64,000 nucleotides of DNA from Psococerastis gibbosa (Eukaryota; Arthropoda; Insecta; Psocodea; Psocidae). A program made the translations under genes and the position numbers. The DNA lies in assembly GCA_963971405.1 (NCBI GenBank), contig OZ020487.1:43373039-43437038 (forward strand), given 5' to 3'. Shown piece by piece: positions 61,028 through 64,000 of the stretch. Every line of letters begins with the position of its first letter. Position 1 is the first letter of the stretch. Under the pieces are notes generated by a model. It was not told the origin of the DNA. It did not search any database and was given only the letters and a program-made list of their open reading frames with translations.

Positions 61028-61084
61028 ATGGCTAGTGGATTTGAGGATGACTTTTTTCAGGGGGTAAATGACAACCCGTTTGAG
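61028..61084 (+). CDS. SCAMP: SCAMP exon 1 (start)
   Basis: Secretory carrier membrane proteins are four-span proteins of recycling endosomes, the trans-Golgi and secretory carriers. This exon codes the 19-residue N-terminus MASGFEDDFFQGVNDNPFE with a first NPF motif, which binds EH-domain proteins. Donor TTTGAG|GTAAGC, phase 0, exactly as needed for exon 2. Context AAAGATGG is good. The two-exon reading into DPSITQV is diagnostic of the family. Confidence 0.9.
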
Positions 61085-61604
61085 GTAAGCCGAAATGTAT
61101 GTAACAAACAAGTATATACTAGTTGTATAAATTGTATCGATTTAAGAGATTGCACAAAGTCGTGTAGCCATATGTTTTCGAATTAATAATAAATAGTATC
61201 GTTGGGTAACCTATCAAGGAATTCGACCCATAAGGACAGCCAAATTTTTGAAAACAAGACAAATCCTGACAAGCACTATAAGCCTGTTTTGATGACTAAC
61301 TTCGGTGTGACGGGTCAGAGAACTGAGTTTAGGCTTGTCCGAGTTTACACAAATACATAGTAGGCCTATTGATGTTATTTTGTATTTTGTAATATTAGCA
61401 AGGAGTTCAATATGCATGTCAATGGAACCTGCGGGTATCCTATTACATAATTTTGAAGGTCGACCTCAGTTTTCAGTTTTAATTGTGTCTTTCAAATTCT
61501 TTGCCCTTTACCCCCACAAAGGTGGATGTCCTAATTATTTATAATTAATTAGCAGAAACGGTGCTCTATACCCCTTTATGATTGATGATGAATTGTATCC
61601 ATAT

Positions 61605-61815
61605 ATAGACTAGTGGTACAGACTCAGACTTTCACCCGAAAGGTTGTTGGTTCGAGTCCCACACTTGCTACATTTTCTGGCCATACTTCGGAGGGCATGT
61701 AAAGCAGGCGGTCCCGGGTCTTCCTAGTTGAGTGTAAGAGAGGGCTTTATAGCCCTAATTTCGCTGGGCTGGCTTAGTAATAGAACAAAAAAAGTCAATA
61801 TTTATTTCTTTATTT
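61605..61815 (+). repeat. SINE-A copy in SCAMP intron 1
   Basis: Full length from TAGACTAGTGGTACAGACTC through GGTTCGAGTCCCACAC to AAAAAGTCAATATTTATTTC. Confidence 0.85.
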
Positions 61816-62037
61816 AATTTTTATCCTTTTAAGAGCTGCCAATTGTAATGTGAATTCACTTGTCAATAAGAAATTATTCGTAAAATAACATAATATTATT
61901 GTCCATAGATTTTGCTGTGATTACTTGTTCAGTTCTATAGTGATTCATTATTTTTATTGGGATATTACATCATTTGATTGTCAAGTATTAGTTAAGAAAG
62001 CGCTAATGGACGGCTGACGCATTTATGGAATATATCA

Positions 62038-62190
62038 GGACATGTAGAGTAGTGGTACAGACTCCGAATTTCACTCAAAAAGTTGTTGGTTCGAGTCCCA
62101 CACTTGCTACATTTTCTGGCCATGGTTCGGAGAGGGGCCCTTCGCTAGGTTGGCTTTGTAATCGAACAAAAAGTCAATATTTATTTATTT
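62038..62190 (+). repeat. SINE-A copy, body-deleted, in SCAMP intron 1
   Basis: It starts GGACATGTAGAGTAGTGG, keeps the B box and joins TTCGGAGAGG directly to the tail TTCGCTAGGTTGGCTTTGTA. It is in the same orientation as the copy 400 bases upstream. Confidence 0.8.
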
Positions 62191-62474
62191 AATATAATAG
62201 TAAAGGCACCTGCCCCGCTCCACAAGGCCTGGTGTGGAGCCTTTGTGCATCCCGACTCGCTTATGTTGCCGGAATGCTTTTTTCCTATTGGGACTAGAAT
62301 TCCGCCTCATCAGTGTGCTAGGCAATTGTACTGCCACTGATGTAATTGAAGGGGCTTAGTCGCTCCCAGCTCTGTGGGTCAAAGGCTAAGATTGCAGAGT
62401 TTGCGGTGGACACACTAATAGACGGATTTAGTGAATTAATAAAGATAGGGTGTACACAATTCTTCTTTTTGTAG

Positions 62475-62696
62475 GATCCTTCAATAACCCAGGTGACAAA
62501 CAACGCCCGTAATGTGTCTCGAGGACTGGAGGATTATAATCCATTCGAAGAGACTGCACCCAGTCCCATAAGGACAGCCACCGCCAGCACTCCTACCACC
62601 GCAGGCACACCTGCCGTGTTGGAGCCAACTCAGCAACCTCCGGTCTACAAACAGAACGCCCAGCAGACGCAATCTGTGAACACTGCAGACTTAAAG
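62475..62696 (+). CDS. SCAMP: SCAMP exon 2 (gene continues outside window)
   Basis: Acceptor TCTTCTTTTTGTAG, donor TTAAAG|GTAGCT, 74 codons, phase 0 on both sides. It codes DPSITQVTNNARNVSRGLED and YNPFEE (second NPF motif), a Ser/Thr/Pro/Ala-rich linker and LEPTQQPPVYKQ, matching the DPSVTQVTR..GLDEYNPF and PT.E.PAY blocks of animal SCAMPs. The coiled-coil and the four membrane segments would follow beyond 64 kb. Confidence 0.92.
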
Positions 62697-62773
62697 GTAG
62701 CTTTGATGCTTAAGTTGATGTTTTTATTGTTACGAAATAATCAAATCTGCATAGGCACATAGTATACGGAGGT

Positions 62774-62975
62774 ATGAGCGAAGGTGGTGTCTGGAAAAGG
62801 AGAACATACGTCAAGTCTGACGAGATCCTAGGAAAAGAAGGCATAGTTCGATTCGAAAAAGCTCAAAGATTTTGTTGGATTTGGCATGTAGAGGAAATGG
62901 CTCCAAATTCTGCATGCAGGGTTGAAGGTGGCAAGGTAGATATGGTGGAATTGAGGGGGAAGGTGACCTGCTAAC
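62774..62975 (+). mobile_element. LINE C-terminal fragment in SCAMP intron 2
   Basis: The 66-codon frame reads VWKRRTYVKSDEILGKEGIV, RFEKAQRFCWIWHVEEMAPN, a diverged relative of the R..R..WLGHV.RM motif of non-LTR elements. Confidence 0.6.
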
Positions 62976-64000
62976 GATATACTTGTCGGTTTGGCAGAGA
63001 AAGACCAAGGCCCGAGATGTCTTGAGACGGGTGGTGTGGGAGGAAGGAGGAGAAGAATTAATCTAGATCCCCATGGAAATTCTTCAACTTCCAATATCCC
63101 CATTTATGGACGATACAATTCAATGAGTTCAACTATAAAAACTAATTAGGTGCCCCTACAGCTTAAGTCGAAACACCCATAAAAACCTCTAAAAGTATTA
63201 TTATATACAGTATGTAATAAAATAATATTTTTTTTCAATATTCTTCAGTCATATACTATTTAATATTTGAGATATAAGTTGCGTCTTCTGATTTTCTTCG
63301 TATTTGAGTTCATACATTTTGTATGTTGACATTAATTAAATTTAACGTGGTTTAAATGTTCCACCATTTCGTTGCCTTGTTAATGGAGCCAATATCATAT
63401 TTAGTAGCAGTTTTTCATTTAACTTTGCCATTTTAGTGAAAAAATATCTGTAGTTTAAACCCCTAAATAGTGGGCCTATTACTTGTTTATTCCCTAAGTT
63501 TGGTCGGGGGGGGGGGGGGGGGGGGTGTCAAGTTGGCAGCCCTGCAAACTACAAACACTACTTGCAAGTGTAAAACTAGTGGTATGCGTCTAATTGGAGG
63601 ATATGAGTTTATTTTTGAAGCTCCTCCAGCAAAACCTTCCAGTAAGTGACTTACACCAACTTTAGGGTTTCTTCTCTGGAATCCAACGGTTGTTGCTGTC
63701 TTTTGCTATGCGGTAGATAAGGTTGACATATCATTCCACTTTCTTTAAGAAAATCTAAAGTTGGCGGGACAACCCTTATAAGGCTACTCGATTTATTTTT
63801 GCTACTCTCATAAATCTGATTTTTTGTTTTGCTGCTTAACAGGCTCTTCAGGTTAGTACTAGCACGTATCTGTGTTTTTTTAATTTATTACATTTATACA
63901 CAACAGCAAGATATTAACTAAATATAATAAATAAAGTAAACGATGACTTTTAAAAACTGAGCCATCTGGACCTCTCTTAGACTCAATTAGGGGGGTCAAC
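62976..64000 (+). other. SCAMP intron 2, remainder
   Basis: It contains a run of 20 Gs at 63506-63525. No clear next SCAMP exon was found; a possible 9-base microexon is discussed as a finding. Confidence 0.45.

Overview
The window looks like a repeat-dense invertebrate nuclear genome, most likely an arthropod. It has spliced genes with GT-AG introns of about 0.4-2.4 kb, no operons or ribosome binding sites, and many short non-autonomous transposons. The species cannot be fixed from the sequence alone. Roughly the first 41 kb holds no intact host gene that I can recognise. From 41.7 kb onward there are two well-supported conserved genes and one doubtful one. LAYOUT. (1) 1-41.6 kb is a transposon landscape: decayed reverse-transcriptase C-termini of non-LTR elements, a tRNA-headed SINE family (SINE-A), a SINE family whose head resembles 5S rRNA, several families of G-run-rich hAT-like MITEs with 8-bp target-site duplications, a foldback family with 3-bp duplications, and an ~830-bp dispersed repeat. 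A histone-H1-like basic tail at 2.2-2.8 kb is split by a LINE fragment with a perfect 17-bp target duplication. (2) 41.684-56.435 kb, minus strand: COG1, subunit 1 of the conserved oligomeric Golgi complex. I reconstruct 12 coding exons whose phases all match, for 2532 coding bases and 843 residues. Nearly every long intron carries insertions, some within tens of bases of splice sites. (3) 58.1-60.65 kb, minus strand: exon-like segments of an unidentified gene, low confidence. (4) 60.65-61.03 kb: a short intergenic space with a CRE palindrome and a YY1/Pho-type inverted pair, possibly a bidirectional promoter. (5) 61.03 kb onward, plus strand: the first two coding exons of a SCAMP (secretory carrier membrane protein) gene; the rest lies beyond the window. 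The two recognised genes both act in membrane trafficking (Golgi tethering; recycling carriers), but I see nothing in the DNA that makes this more than neighbourhood. MAIN POINTS FOR A SECOND LOOK: a 5S-derived SINE that landed 24 bases upstream of the last COG1 exon and duplicated the tract between itself and the acceptor; a tandem duplication that copied a COG1 splice donor; two ~800-bp RNase-H LINE derivatives sharing the same 5' end; a hAT-like MITE nested in another, each with its own 8-bp duplication; and foldback elements that share an inner core but have different termini.
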